Source: Christensenella intestinihominis
Lineage (GTDB): Bacteria > Bacillota > Clostridia > Christensenellales > Christensenellaceae
DNA length: 45,040 nucleotides
Reading direction: 5' to 3'
NCBI RefSeq assembly: GCF_001678845.1
Contig: NZ_MAIQ01000013.1
Coordinates: 1 to 45,040, forward strand
The position numbers and the translations under genes were made by a program. Position 1 is the first letter of the stretch. Every line of letters begins with the position of its first letter. The notes beneath the pieces were generated by a model, which saw nothing but the letters and a program-made list of their open reading frames with translations, did no database searches and was not told the DNA's origin. Shown here in pieces: positions 33,570-42,655 of the stretch.

Positions 33570-33940
33570 TTTGATTCCCCCAAACGGTCAATCAGCGATT
33601 TAAGCTCGGCCTGGTCCTCGCTGCGGAGGCCGCTTTCCTCGATCATGCACAGCAGCAAATCCTTCCGGCTACGCGAGCTGACTTTTTTAAGCAGGCTGCG
33701 GCTTTCCGCACGGATGCAGTCTTCACGCTGCACGAGCGGATAGTAAAACTTATCGCGCCCCTTGGCCTCAAAACCGACAAACCCTTTGTCACAAAGCTTT
33801 TTCAGGTAAGAAGCATAGGTGCGGTAACTCCAGTCGACGGTTTCGCCCATGGCCTCGATCACCCCGGAAAGGGGTTGGGGGTCCCTGCCCCAGAGGGCGT
33901 TCATAACCATCCATTCACGGTAAGTCAAGGTTTCCGTCAT
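33566..33940 (-). CDS. blaI: BlaI/MecI-family transcriptional repressor
   Basis: A 124-residue winged-helix repressor (LTYREWMVMNALW, SYRTYASYLKKLCDKGFVGFEAKGRDKFYYPLV). The C-terminal helical half dimerises and in relatives is cut by the paired M56 protease between helices. The downstream gene begins in its last codons (ATGA overlap). A strong GGAGG precedes the start. An AT-rich double dyad upstream is the expected operator, so the pair should autoregulate. No beta-lactamase gene is in the window; targets lie elsewhere. Confidence 0.95.
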   Translation of the reverse strand: MTETLTYREWMVMNALWGRDPQPLSGVIEAMGETVDWSYRTYASYLKKLCDKGFVGFEAKGRDKFYYPLVQREDCIRAESRSLLKKVSSRSRKDLLLCMIEESGLRSEDQAELKSLIDRLGESK

Positions 33941-33988
33941 TTGCTGATCCTCCGTTTTTTTTGTTTGATTTACATAAAGAATAATCCA

Positions 33989-34028
33989 ATGATTATAGAA
34001 ACAAGCTTATGACTATAAGTATAATCAT
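33989..34028. promoter_or_regulatory. BlaI operator and -10 region
   Basis: Perfect 9-bp inverted arms ATGATTATA (33989-33997) and TATAATCAT (34020-34028) enclose a second dyad CTTAT-GACT-ATAAG (34006-34019). On the minus strand TATAAT (complement of 33992-33997) forms the blaI -10. Nested symmetric AT-rich sites over a promoter fit BlaI-type control; the exact TACA-type consensus is not matched. Confidence 0.65.
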
Positions 34029-34171
34029 AAAGCGGTACATGTCAATAGGAAAAGAAAAAATAGCCCTTGCGGTAATACAAAAAATAATTTTTCCCGAATT
34101 GTTTAAAAAAAGGGCTGAAAACCGGGTTGCGGAGCGGAAAAAATAAATCGCGGTTTTACTGAATTTTTACA

Positions 34172-34200
34172 TTGCGTACATCCGGATTTTACCTTATAAT
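34172..34200 (+). promoter_or_regulatory. Promoter of trmL
   Basis: TTGCGT (34172-34177), 17-bp spacer, TATAAT (34195-34200). The gap 34029-34303 holds no gene; besides this promoter and the blaI operator I see nothing else in it. Confidence 0.7.
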
Positions 34201-34303
34201 TATCATGGATTGATTTTCGGATTGATATCAATTTTGAATGGCCGGAGGCGCGGAAAAGCCGCTCCCCTATACGTTCAAAAGGCAGAAAAAGGCTAGGTTT
34301 AAG

Positions 34304-34768
34304 ATGGCAGTTCAGGTTGTTCTTGTCGAACCCGAAATCCCGCAGAACACGGGAAATATTGCGCGCACCTGTGTCGTTACAGGGAGCGTGCTTCATATTG
34401 TCGGGCCGATGGGCTTCTCGCTCGACGAAAAGCACGTGCGCCGTGCGGGCCTTGATTATTGGAAGGACCTTACCTTATATACATATGAAAGTCTTGAGGA
34501 GTTATACCAAAAATACCCGGAGGGGGATTTTTGGTATTTTTCTTCCAAGGTTCAAAAAAACTTTGACCGGGCGGAGTATTCAAAGGATTGTTTTCTGGTG
34601 TTCGGAAAGGAAACGGCAGGGCTGCCAAAGGAGCTTTTGGATAAAAATGCGGACCGCTGCGTGCGTATTCCGATGCAAAACGGGCAGCGGTGCCTGAACC
34701 TTTCCAACGCGGCGTGTGTGGGGGTCTATGAGGCGCTGCGCCAAAACGGCTATTTTCACATGAAATGA
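34304..34768 (+). CDS. trmL: tRNA (cytidine(34)-2'-O)-methyltransferase
   Basis: A 154-residue SPOUT methyltransferase that 2'-O-methylates the wobble base of leucine tRNAs. Recognised motifs are VLVEPEIPQNTGNIARTC, the FGKETAGLPKELL segment in the knot and RCLNLSNAACVGVYEALRQ. The open frame begins at 34238, but the ATG at 34304 starts the conserved fold; its ribosome site is weak. A phosphate transporter gene follows 24 bp later. Confidence 0.95.
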   Translation: MAVQVVLVEPEIPQNTGNIARTCVVTGSVLHIVGPMGFSLDEKHVRRAGLDYWKDLTLYTYESLEELYQKYPEGDFWYFSSKVQKNFDRAEYSKDCFLVFGKETAGLPKELLDKNADRCVRIPMQNGQRCLNLSNAACVGVYEALRQNGYFHMK

Positions 34769-34792
34769 AAATTTCTTATGGGGGAAATTTAT

Positions 34793-36409
34793 ATGGATTT
34801 ATGGAATATCTTAATGCTCATCGGGGGTCTCGGGCTGTTTTTGTACGGCATGAAGCTGATGTCGGACGGGCTTGAGGCGGCGGCGGGCGATAAGCTGAGG
34901 ACGGGCCTTGAGTTGATGACGAAGAACCGCTTTTCGGCGCTTGGCCTCGGCGCGGGCGTAACGGCGGTGATCCAAAGCTCGTCGGCGACTACGGTTATGG
35001 TGGTCGGCTTCGTAAACGCCGGGCTGATGTCGCTTACCCAGGCCATCAACGTAGGCATCGGCGCCAACATCGGTACGACGATCACCGCGCAGATTGTTGC
35101 GCTCAAGGTAACGGAATTTGCGCCCCTCGTACTCTTTGCCGGCGTAATTATCATGCTCTTTGTGAAAAAGCGTTCGGTACGGCGCATCGGTGAAATTATC
35201 GGCGGCCTCGGCATCCTGCTTTTCGGTATGGAGCTGATGTCGGAGGCGGTCGCCCCGCTGCGGGACTACCAGCCCTTTATCGACCTGCTGTCCTCCTTCC
35301 AGAACCCGTGGATCGGGCTTCTTGCCGGTCTTGCGGTGACGGCGATCATCCAAAGCTCGTCGGCGACGATGGGCATCATCCAGGCGTTTGCCATGCAGGG
35401 AGTCATGGGCCTCGATGCGGCGGTCTATGTGATCCTCGGCCTTAATATCGGCACCTGCGTTACGGCGATCCTGGCAAGCCTTTCGGGAACCAAAACGGCC
35501 AAACGCACTGCGCTTGCTTTGTTGTTTTTTAACGTCATCGGGGCGTTTATCTTTATGGGCGCAATGCAGTTCCTGCCCATTGTGGACTGGATCAAATCGT
35601 GGACGCCCGGTTCCCCGGTCAACCAGCTTGCAAACTTCCATACGTTCTTCAATGTGGTGAACGCGTTTATCTTTATCGGCATCCCGCAGGTCCTGACAAA
35701 AATAGCTTACTTCTTTGTGCGCGGCGAGGACAAGCAGCTCGAGGGCAAAAAGCTCAAATATATTGATAAAAACGCGGACAGCGCGCCTGTTGCGGTCGGC
35801 CAGGCGATCCTCGAGGTCTCGCGGATGGAACGCCTTTCCGGCGAAAATTTCAGCCTCGCGATCAAGAGCTTCCTCGAACGGGACGAGAAATTAATCGACG
35901 AGGTTGGGGAGAACGAAAAGGTCGTCAATTACCTCAACCATGAAATCACGGACGCCCTTGCGAACGTCAGCCAGACCGGCCTTTCCGAGGTGGATTCTCG
36001 TACGGTAACGGGGCTGCTGCACGTCATTATGGATATTGAGCGCATTTCGGATATCGCCCAGAATATCGCCGATATTGCGGCAATCCGGCTGGATAAGAAA
36101 ATCAAGATGTCGAAGAAGGGCGTGGTGGAAATACAGTTCATGGCCGACAAAATCGGCGAGGCGTTCCGCCTTTTGCGCGAAGCGCTCAAGGAAGGGAACC
36201 TCGAGAGCGCCCAGCGCGTAATCGAAATCGAGGACGAGGTCGACCGCTATGAAGCCAAGATCAAGAAAAACCACGTCAAGCGTCTTAAAAAGGGCGAATG
36301 CAGCGCACAGGCGAGCACCGTGTTTACGGATGTAATCACCATGTGCGAGCGTGTCGCCGACCATGTGGCCAATATTGCGGCGGTGTACCTGCGCGGCGAA
36401 ATGCAGTAA
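34793..36409 (+). CDS. Na+/phosphate cotransporter, NptA/PhoU-fusion type
   Basis: A 538-residue transporter. Two inverted repeats each contain the signature QSSSAT (near residues 61-66 and 184-189), with about eight or nine helices to residue 310. The C-terminal 200 residues form a PhoU-like helical domain (cytoplasmic). It moves phosphate with sodium. The ATG at 34793 has GGGGGA about 7 bp before it; the ATG at 34778 lacks a site. A GC-rich terminator lies after the stop. Confidence 0.94.
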   Translation: MDLWNILMLIGGLGLFLYGMKLMSDGLEAAAGDKLRTGLELMTKNRFSALGLGAGVTAVIQSSSATTVMVVGFVNAGLMSLTQAINVGIGANIGTTITAQIVALKVTEFAPLVLFAGVIIMLFVKKRSVRRIGEIIGGLGILLFGMELMSEAVAPLRDYQPFIDLLSSFQNPWIGLLAGLAVTAIIQSSSATMGIIQAFAMQGVMGLDAAVYVILGLNIGTCVTAILASLSGTKTAKRTALALLFFNVIGAFIFMGAMQFLPIVDWIKSWTPGSPVNQLANFHTFFNVVNAFIFIGIPQVLTKIAYFFVRGEDKQLEGKKLKYIDKNADSAPVAVGQAILEVSRMERLSGENFSLAIKSFLERDEKLIDEVGENEKVVNYLNHEITDALANVSQTGLSEVDSRTVTGLLHVIMDIERISDIAQNIADIAAIRLDKKIKMSKKGVVEIQFMADKIGEAFRLLREALKEGNLESAQRVIEIEDEVDRYEAKIKKNHVKRLKKGECSAQASTVFTDVITMCERVADHVANIAAVYLRGEMQ

Positions 36410-36449
36410 ACGAAAGCCGCAGGCGGACGCCGTTTGGAAAATTTGCTTT

Positions 36450-36493
36450 AAAAGCCGCAGGCGGGCGCTGTTATGCCCGTGGCTGCGGCTTTT
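36450..36493 (+). terminator. Intrinsic terminator after the phosphate transporter
   Basis: Stem AAAAGCCGCAG / CTGCGGCTTTT (11 bp) with inner CGGGC/GCCCG pairing. A partial copy of its left arm (AAGCCGCAGGCGG) occurs at 36414-36426. The remaining gap to 36626 is AT-rich and probably carries the pgk promoter (possible TTGATT 36575-36580). Confidence 0.85.
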
Positions 36494-36626
36494 CCGTTTT
36501 TCTGCCAATGGTCCCTTTGCGGCGGCGCGCGGATTTGTACAATCATCAAGTTATGCTTGATTATTAGGGGCTTATTGATTAAAATAAAAGGGTATGTGAA
36601 TAATCATTCAAAAAGGAGTAAAGATC

Positions 36627-37808
36627 ATGAAAAAGACGATTGAAGATATCGACGTTCAGGGCAAAAAGGTGCTTGTGCGGGTCGATTTTAATGTTCCGCT
36701 GAACGAAAACAGGGAAATTACGGACGAGACCCGGATCAGGGCGGCTCTTCCCACGATTCAGTACCTCCTCGACCACGGCGCAAAGGTGATCCTGATGTCC
36801 CACCTTGGCCGTCCGAAGGGCGAAGTAAAGCCCGAGTTTTCACTCGCGCCCGTCGCGAAACGGCTTGGCGAACTCCTGGACACCAAAGTGATCTTTGCAA
36901 AAGACTGCATCGGCAAGGAAGCGCAGGACGCGGTGGATTCCATGGAAGCGGGGCAGGTTGTGCTGCTTGAAAACCTCCGTTTCCATAAGGAGGAAACGGC
37001 AAACGATCCGGAGTTTGCGAAACAGCTTGCGGCACTTGGCGATGTTTTTGTACTCGACGCATTCGGCACGGCCCACCGCGCGCATGCTTCCACGGCGGGC
37101 GTCGCGGATTATCTTCCGGCAGTCGCGGGCTTCCTGATCGGCAAAGAGCTTTCCGTGATGGGAAAAGCGCTTGAAGACCCGGCGCGCCCCTTCATCGCGA
37201 TCCTTGGCGGCGCTAAGGTGTCGGATAAGATCGGCGTGATCGAAAACCTGCTGACCAAGGTAGACGGCCTCATTATTGGCGGCGGCATGGCGAACACGTT
37301 CGTTAAGGCGCAGGGCTATGAAATGGGAAAATCCCTCGTGGACGACGAACGCCTCGGTCTCGCGCGTGACCTGATGGAGCAGGCGAAGAAAAAGGGCATT
37401 AAAATCATGCTTCCGTCCGACTTTGTCGTAGCAAAGGAATTCAAGGCGGATGCGGAAACGCAGATTGTCGCGGCGGAAAATATTCCGGCGGACGCAATGG
37501 CGCTTGATATCGGGCCTTCCTCGCGCATCATTTTCGCCAACGAAATCAAGAGCGCGAAAACGGTCATCTGGAACGGGCCGATGGGCGTTGCGGAAATGCC
37601 CGCGTTTGCGAACGGCACCAAGGCCATCGCGGAAGCGCTGGCGGATTCCTCGGCAATCACGATTATCGGCGGCGGCGACAGCGCGGCGGCTGTGAAAAAC
37701 CTTGGCTTTGCAGATAAGATGTCGCATATTTCCACGGGCGGCGGCGCATCCCTCGAATTCCTTGAGGGGAAAGAGCTGCCGGGCGTAGCGGCTTTGAACG
37801 ACAAGTAA
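36627..37808 (+). CDS. pgk: Phosphoglycerate kinase
   Basis: A 393-residue glycolytic kinase of normal length that makes ATP from 1,3-bisphosphoglycerate. It has [12 protein letters not shown] near the start, SHLGRPKG, the [10 protein letters not shown] segment, [17 protein letters not shown] and the C-terminal [10 protein letters not shown] and [13 protein letters not shown] motifs. AAAAGGAG precedes the ATG. It is first of three glycolytic genes (pgk, tpiA, gpmI), without gap ahead or eno behind in this window. Confidence 0.98.
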   Translation: MKKTIEDIDVQGKKVLVRVDFNVPLNENREITDETRIRAALPTIQYLLDHGAKVILMSHLGRPKGEVKPEFSLAPVAKRLGELLDTKVIFAKDCIGKEAQDAVDSMEAGQVVLLENLRFHKEETANDPEFAKQLAALGDVFVLDAFGTAHRAHASTAGVADYLPAVAGFLIGKELSVMGKALEDPARPFIAILGGAKVSDKIGVIENLLTKVDGLIIGGGMANTFVKAQGYEMGKSLVDDERLGLARDLMEQAKKKGIKIMLPSDFVVAKEFKADAETQIVAAENIPADAMALDIGPSSRIIFANEIKSAKTVIWNGPMGVAEMPAFANGTKAIAEALADSSAITIIGGGDSAAAVKNLGFADKMSHISTGGGASLEFLEGKELPGVAALNDK

Positions 37809-37813
37809 AAAGG

Positions 37814-37925
37814 AATAGGGAATAATGAATAAGTTCGGTATCCGCCTGCGGCGGATGGTTTATGCCCGCCAGCTAAACCGGCACAGCCACTGTTCATTAT
37901 TACTTATTAATTATTAATTTAAAAA
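37814..37925. repeat. MITE-like palindromic insertion between pgk and tpiA
   Basis: About 110 bp with AT-rich ends in inverted orientation (GAATAATGAATAA at 37821 against TTCATTATTACTTATT near 37893) flanking GC-rich hairpins (ATCCGCC-TGC-GGCGGAT near 37841-37857). The layout is that of a small non-autonomous repeat. A related AT-rich pattern appears, reversed, at 18345-18467. No gene is present. Confidence 0.45.
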
Positions 37926-37949
37926 AGGACGGAGGCTCTCCGTCCTTTT
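37923..37949. terminator. Hairpin terminator between pgk and tpiA
   Basis: A 12-bp perfect stem AAAAGGACGGAG / CTCCGTCCTTTT with a 3-nt loop. The T-run after the stem is short, so partial read-through into tpiA is plausible, which would set the ratio of the two enzymes. Confidence 0.75.
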
Positions 37950-37983
37950 CAAAAAGATTACAATTTAAAAGGAGTTCCATATT

Positions 37984-38727
37984 ATGAGAAAACCGATTAT
38001 TGCGGGAAATTGGAAGATGAACAAAACGGCGAGTGAAGCAGTGGCGCTGATTAACGAATTAAAACCCCTCGTTGCGGATGCGAAGGCAGACGTGGTGGTG
38101 TGCCCGCCTGCGGCAGACCTTGCGGCGGCGGCCCAGGCGCTCAGCGGTTCCGGAATCGGCCTTGGGGCACAGAACCTCGATTACCACGATTCCGGCGCGT
38201 TCACAGGCGAAATTTCAGCGGATATGCTGCTTGACCTTGGCGTGCAATATGTTATCATCGGCCACTCCGAACGCCGCGAATATTATGCGGAAACGGACGA
38301 GACCGTAAACCTCAAGGTGAAAAAGGCGCTTGAAAAGGGCCTCATTCCCATCGTATGCGTGGGCGAGAAGCTCGAGGAACGTGAAAGCGGCGTCACGGCG
38401 GAAGTGGTGCGCAAGCAAACGAAGCTCGCGCTGCTTGGCGTAGCGGAGGGCGACGTTGCCCGGGTGGTGATCGCGTATGAGCCGATCTGGGCGATTGGCA
38501 CGGGCAAAACGGCAACGGCGGACGACGCCAACGATACCATCAAAGAGATACGCGCGGCGGTAAAAGAAGTGTTTGGCAGCGTTGCGGACGAGGTAAGAAT
38601 ACAGTATGGCGGCAGCATGAACCCCAAGAACGCTTCCGAGCTTATGGCGATGAGCGACATTGACGGCGGGCTGATTGGCGGCGCTTCGCTGAAGGCGGAG
38701 GATTTTTCCAAGGTTGTAAATTATTAA
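37984..38727 (+). CDS. tpiA: Triose-phosphate isomerase
   Basis: A 247-residue TIM barrel that interconverts dihydroxyacetone phosphate and glyceraldehyde 3-phosphate. Catalytic residues are visible: Lys in AGNWKMNKT, His in IIGHSERRE and Glu in [16 protein letters not shown]. Length is normal. AAAAGGAG lies before the start. It links the glycerol pathway (product dihydroxyacetone phosphate) to lower glycolysis. Confidence 0.98.
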   Translation: MRKPIIAGNWKMNKTASEAVALINELKPLVADAKADVVVCPPAADLAAAAQALSGSGIGLGAQNLDYHDSGAFTGEISADMLLDLGVQYVIIGHSERREYYAETDETVNLKVKKALEKGLIPIVCVGEKLEERESGVTAEVVRKQTKLALLGVAEGDVARVVIAYEPIWAIGTGKTATADDANDTIKEIRAAVKEVFGSVADEVRIQYGGSMNPKNASELMAMSDIDGGLIGGASLKAEDFSKVVNY

Positions 38728-38780
38728 AGGATATTCCTTGGAAGGTATTTCGATTTTCTAATAGAAACAGGTGACATTAT

Positions 38781-40316
38781 ATGGCATTTACAGCATTAAT
38801 TATTATGGACGGCTTTGGCCTTACGGCGCAGACGGAAGGAAACGCCATCTATGCGGAAGGAACGCCGAACATCAAAAAGCTGATGGAAGAGTATCCCACC
38901 ACGCAGCTCGGCGCGAGCGGCATGTCGGTCGGCCTCCCGGACGGGCAGATGGGGAATTCCGAGGTCGGGCACCTCAACATTGGCGCGGGCAGGATTGTCT
39001 ACCAGGAACTGACGCGGATCACAAAATCCATCGCGGACGGCGATTTTTACAGCAAACAGGAATTCATGGATGCGGTGAAGAACGTGAAAGAAAAGGGCGG
39101 CGCGCTCCATCTCATCGGCCTTATTTCCGACGGCGGCGTGCACAGCCACCAGGAGCACCTTTACGCGCTTCTAAAGCTGGCGAAGGAAAACGGCATCGGC
39201 GACCGGACGTATGTGCATTGCCTGATGGACGGCAGGGATGTTCCGCCGGACAGCGGCAAAGAATTCATCCGGCAGCTTGAAGCGAAGATCAAAGAGATCG
39301 GGGCCGGAAAGATCGCCACGGTGATGGGCCGCTATTACGCAATGGACAGGGATAACCGCTGGGAACGCGTAAAGCTTGCCTATGACGCAATCGTAAAGGG
39401 CGAAGGCATGAATGCGCCGGATGCGGTAAGCGCAATGCAGGATTCCTATGACAAAAAGGAATTTGACGAATTTGTAAAACCGACGGTCATCACGGAAAAT
39501 GGCGAACCGGTGGCGAAGCTGAAGGCGAACGACTCGGTGATTTTCTTCAATTTCCGGCCGGACCGTGCGCGGGAGCTTACGCACAGCATCACACAGGAGG
39601 ATTTTACGGGCTTTGAGCATGAATATTTCCCGACGTTCTTTGTGTCCATGACGCAGTATGATAAGACGTTCAAAAATATCCATGTGGCCTATAAGCCGCA
39701 GGTGCTCCAGAATACGCTGGGGGAATACCTGGCAAAGAATAACAAGAAGCAGTTCCGCATCGCGGAAACGGAAAAATATGCGCACGTTACTTTCTTTTTC
39801 AACGGCGGCGTAGAACAGCCGAACGAGGGTGAAGAACGGTTCCTGATTCCTTCCCCCAAGGTCGCGACTTATGACCTCCAGCCGGAAATGAGCGCGCCGG
39901 AGGTATGCAAAAAAGCGGTTGAGCTGATTGAGTCGCAGGAATACGACGTGATGATCCTCAACTTCGCGAACTGCGACATGGTCGGGCACACGGGCATCTT
40001 TGAAGCGGCGGTGAAAGCGGTGAAAGCGGTGGACGAATGCGTGGGCAAGGTAGTGGACGCCATCCTTTCGGTGGGCGGCGAAGTGCTGATTACGGCAGAC
40101 CACGGCAATGCGGAAATTATGGTTGACCCGGCGACGGGCGGGCCGTTCACGGCGCACAGCACCAATCCCGTTCCCTGCATTCTGGTTTCAAAGCGGCACC
40201 AGCTGGATCAGCTGCGGGAGGACGGAATCCTTGCGGACCTCGCGCCGACAATGCTTGACCTGATGGGGCTTCCACAGCCGCTTGAAATGGAAGGCAAGAG
40301 CCTGCTTGAAAAATAA
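38781..40316 (+). CDS. gpmI: 2,3-bisphosphoglycerate-independent phosphoglycerate mutase
   Basis: A 511-residue Mn-dependent mutase of normal length. The alkaline-phosphatase-type core begins LIIMDGFGL, and the catalytic serine lies in QMGNSEVGHLNIGAGR. HLIGLISDGGVHSH, DGRDVPP and the metal site ITADHGNAE are present. It starts 53 bp after tpiA, with AGGTGA upstream. It completes the triose part of glycolysis seen here. Confidence 0.98.
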   Translation: MAFTALIIMDGFGLTAQTEGNAIYAEGTPNIKKLMEEYPTTQLGASGMSVGLPDGQMGNSEVGHLNIGAGRIVYQELTRITKSIADGDFYSKQEFMDAVKNVKEKGGALHLIGLISDGGVHSHQEHLYALLKLAKENGIGDRTYVHCLMDGRDVPPDSGKEFIRQLEAKIKEIGAGKIATVMGRYYAMDRDNRWERVKLAYDAIVKGEGMNAPDAVSAMQDSYDKKEFDEFVKPTVITENGEPVAKLKANDSVIFFNFRPDRARELTHSITQEDFTGFEHEYFPTFFVSMTQYDKTFKNIHVAYKPQVLQNTLGEYLAKNNKKQFRIAETEKYAHVTFFFNGGVEQPNEGEERFLIPSPKVATYDLQPEMSAPEVCKKAVELIESQEYDVMILNFANCDMVGHTGIFEAAVKAVKAVDECVGKVVDAILSVGGEVLITADHGNAEIMVDPATGGPFTAHSTNPVPCILVSKRHQLDQLREDGILADLAPTMLDLMGLPQPLEMEGKSLLEK

Positions 40317-40322
40317 TCAAGG

Positions 40323-40353
40323 CTGCTCCGGTATTTTCCGGGGCAGTTTTTTT
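40323..40353 (+). terminator. Intrinsic terminator after gpmI
   Basis: Stem CTGCTCCGG / CCGGGGCAG with one G-T pair, a 6-nt loop and seven T residues. The rest of the 258-bp gap is AT-rich near 40490-40532 (TTGTAG, TATAAT with long spacing) and likely holds the next promoter. Confidence 0.9.
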
Positions 40354-40574
40354 ATGGCCCGTGTCCCGAAAAAATATTTTAAATTGAGATAGTGGAAACG
40401 GGTGCTGCGTGTATACCACCTCCCGCTGCGGGCGGGGAAGGAAGCGTGCAGACGTATTTTCCCGCCCGGGGCGGCTTTTCTTCCCAAAAATAATTTTTTG
40501 TTGTAGATAAAACAGGACATATATATTATAATGGTCTTAAACGGAACCTATCAAAAAACAAGGGGGTCTTTACC

Positions 40575-40985
40575 ATGATACAATTAATTTATGCAAAAAA
40601 GGGCAGTGGGAAAACAAAAAGACTGATCGATCTTGCAAACGCGGAGTTGAACTCCACAAAAGGAGACGTCGTTTTCATCGATGACGACAAGCGCTATATG
40701 TACGATGTTGCGCACCAGGCACGCTTCGTGGACGTGAAGGACTTCGGGATCGACTCGGGCGACGCCCTTTATGGCATGTTATGCGGCATGGTATCTCAGA
40801 ATTACGATATAGAAGCGGTATTTATCGACGCATTCCTCAAGATTGTAAAGATGGAAGTGACGGAGCTTAAGGAGCTTTTGGGAAAGATCGAAGCGCTTTC
40901 CGAGAAAAACGGCTTCAAGGCGGTTATCATCGTCAGTGCGGACCCGGCGCAGGCGCCGGACTTCCTCAAGCAGTACATCATCTGA
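40575..40985 (+). CDS. Small P-loop ATPase-like protein, function unknown
   Basis: A 136-residue protein with a Walker A motif near the start (YAKKGSGKTKRL, residues about 6-17). Later strands read VVFIDDDKRY and AVFIDAFLKI, and the latter could be a Walker B. There is no known partner domain, and length is too short for a full AAA or helicase unit. Databases often label such proteins loosely as twitching-motility ATPases, which I would not accept from sequence. It has its own promoter region and is followed by a stem-loop. Confidence 0.8.
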   Translation: MIQLIYAKKGSGKTKRLIDLANAELNSTKGDVVFIDDDKRYMYDVAHQARFVDVKDFGIDSGDALYGMLCGMVSQNYDIEAVFIDAFLKIVKMEVTELKELLGKIEALSEKNGFKAVIIVSADPAQAPDFLKQYII

Positions 40986-41065
40986 GGATGCGCCTTTTTG
41001 TTTTGCCGGATGCGGCTGCAGCCGGTTTATAATGGAAAGAATTGCGTTAAGCCGTTTGGCTTAAG

Positions 41066-41131
41066 GCGGACAGCATGTGCGGGCGGAAGGGAGCGCCTTT
41101 CCGCGGCGAATTCGTGCGGCTGTCCGCTTTT
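41066..41131 (+). other. Two-arm stem-loop before thrC
   Basis: Outer arms GCGGACAGC (41066-41074) and GCTGTCCGC (41119-41127) pair perfectly and enclose an inner hairpin GCGGAA-GG / CC-T-TTCCGC (41083-41104). TTTT follows the outer stem. It may be a terminator for the P-loop gene or a structured leader of thrC. No T-box (AGGGTGGnACCGCG) motif is present. Confidence 0.6.
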
Positions 41132-41160
41132 CACGTTTCATATGAAGGAGAAAAAAGACA

Positions 41161-42651
41161 ATGCAGGTTTTAAGCACGCGCGGAAAAATGAATTCCATCC
41201 CCGCCACCCAGGCGGTGCTCCAGGGGATTGCGGCGGACGGCGGGCTGTTTGTGCCCGAGGCGTTCCCGCAGATCGACCTTGAAGAGATGAAGGCGTATGC
41301 GGCGCACGAGTATGATATTCTCGCGGCGCGCGTATTGCGGTATTTCTTTGACATGGAGGAAGCGGCCCTTGCGGAGATTACCCAGCAGGCCTACGGGACG
41401 TTTGACGATTCACGGGTCGTTCCCTTAAAAGAGCTTACCCCTGCGGAATACGTGATGGAGCTTACGCACGGGCCCACGCTTGCGTTCAAGGATATGGCGC
41501 TGCAGGTTTTGCCGCGCCTGATCCGCAAGGCGCTCGATATCCATAAGCAGTCGGAAAATGTGCTGATCCTGACCGCGACTTCCGGGGATACGGGCAAGGC
41601 TGCGCTCGAGGGCTTCCGGGATGTTCCGCGCACGGCGATCGAGGTGTTTTACCCGGCGGACGGCGTGGCGACGATGCAAAAGCTGCAAATGGTCACACAG
41701 GAAGGCGGGAACGTCGCGGTGTGCGGCGTACAGGGGAATTTTGACGACGCGCAGACGGGCGTAAAAGCACTGTTTGCGGACGGGGAACTGAAAGCGTTCC
41801 TGAAAGAGGCGGGCTATACGTTCTCTTCCGCCAATTCCATCAATTTCGGACGGCTGATCCCGCAGGTTGCCTACTATATTTATGCGTACGCGAAGCTTGC
41901 GGCGGACGGAAAGATCGAAAACGGACAGGAAATTAATTTTGTCGTACCGACCGGCAACTTTGGAAATATCCTCGCGGGGTATTATGCGAAGCGTATGGGC
42001 CTTCCCATAAAGAAGCTGGTGTGCGCGTCCAACGGGAATAACGTGCTCACGGATTTCTTCAATAAAAGCGTCTATGACGCGAACCGGCCCTTCCACAAAA
42101 CGATGTCCCCGTCCATGGATATCCTGATTTCAAGCAACCTCGAACGGCTGCTGTTCGAGGTTTCGGGGCGCGACGACGCGCAGGTGCGCGCATGGATGGA
42201 AGCGCTCCGGCAAAACGGGAAATACGAAATTCCGGCCGCCACGCAGGCGGGGCTTAGGCAAACGTTCTGGGCGGATTTCTGCGACGAGGCGGAAACGGCG
42301 CAAACCATAAAAAGGGTGTTTGAAACCTACGGCTACCTGATTGACCCGCATACGGCGGTCGCGCAGTGCGTGGGCGAAAAATACCGCCGCCAGACAGGCG
42401 ACGGAACGCTCTGCGTCGTGGTTTCCACGGCGAACCCCTACAAGTTTACGCAGGATGTGCTCCGCTGCGTATCCGGGCAGGATGTGCCGGACGCGTTCGA
42501 GGCGGCCGGGCGGCTTTCCCAGCTTACGGGGACGCAGATTCCGCCGCAGATTGCCGATTTGCGCGAAAAGCCGGTGCTGCATCCGGATTGCGTAGAGCGC
42601 ACGGGGCTCAAAACGGCGGTGGAAAAATTTATCCATCAGATGGGGGACTGA
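41161..42651 (+). CDS. thrC: Threonine synthase
   Basis: A 496-residue PLP enzyme that turns O-phosphohomoserine into threonine. The PLP lysine is in [13 protein letters not shown], the phosphate loop in [12 protein letters not shown], and [15 protein letters not shown]-type segments are present. The N-terminal STRG start with the Thr_synth_N domain fits the long class of the enzyme. GAAGGAG precedes the ATG. The stop lies 4 bp before trpS, so the two form an operon. Confidence 0.97.
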   Translation: MQVLSTRGKMNSIPATQAVLQGIAADGGLFVPEAFPQIDLEEMKAYAAHEYDILAARVLRYFFDMEEAALAEITQQAYGTFDDSRVVPLKELTPAEYVMELTHGPTLAFKDMALQVLPRLIRKALDIHKQSENVLILTATSGDTGKAALEGFRDVPRTAIEVFYPADGVATMQKLQMVTQEGGNVAVCGVQGNFDDAQTGVKALFADGELKAFLKEAGYTFSSANSINFGRLIPQVAYYIYAYAKLAADGKIENGQEINFVVPTGNFGNILAGYYAKRMGLPIKKLVCASNGNNVLTDFFNKSVYDANRPFHKTMSPSMDILISSNLERLLFEVSGRDDAQVRAWMEALRQNGKYEIPAATQAGLRQTFWADFCDEAETAQTIKRVFETYGYLIDPHTAVAQCVGEKYRRQTGDGTLCVVVSTANPYKFTQDVLRCVSGQDVPDAFEAAGRLSQLTGTQIPPQIADLREKPVLHPDCVERTGLKTAVEKFIHQMGD

Positions 42652-42655
42652 ACCT

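Noticed and set aside
39171-40157. 328-residue minus-strand open frame
   Set aside because: Antisense to gpmI; no support.
40986-41160. T-box leader for thrC/trpS
   Set aside because: No AGGGTGG-type T-box sequence or specifier stem seen; only a two-arm hairpin.
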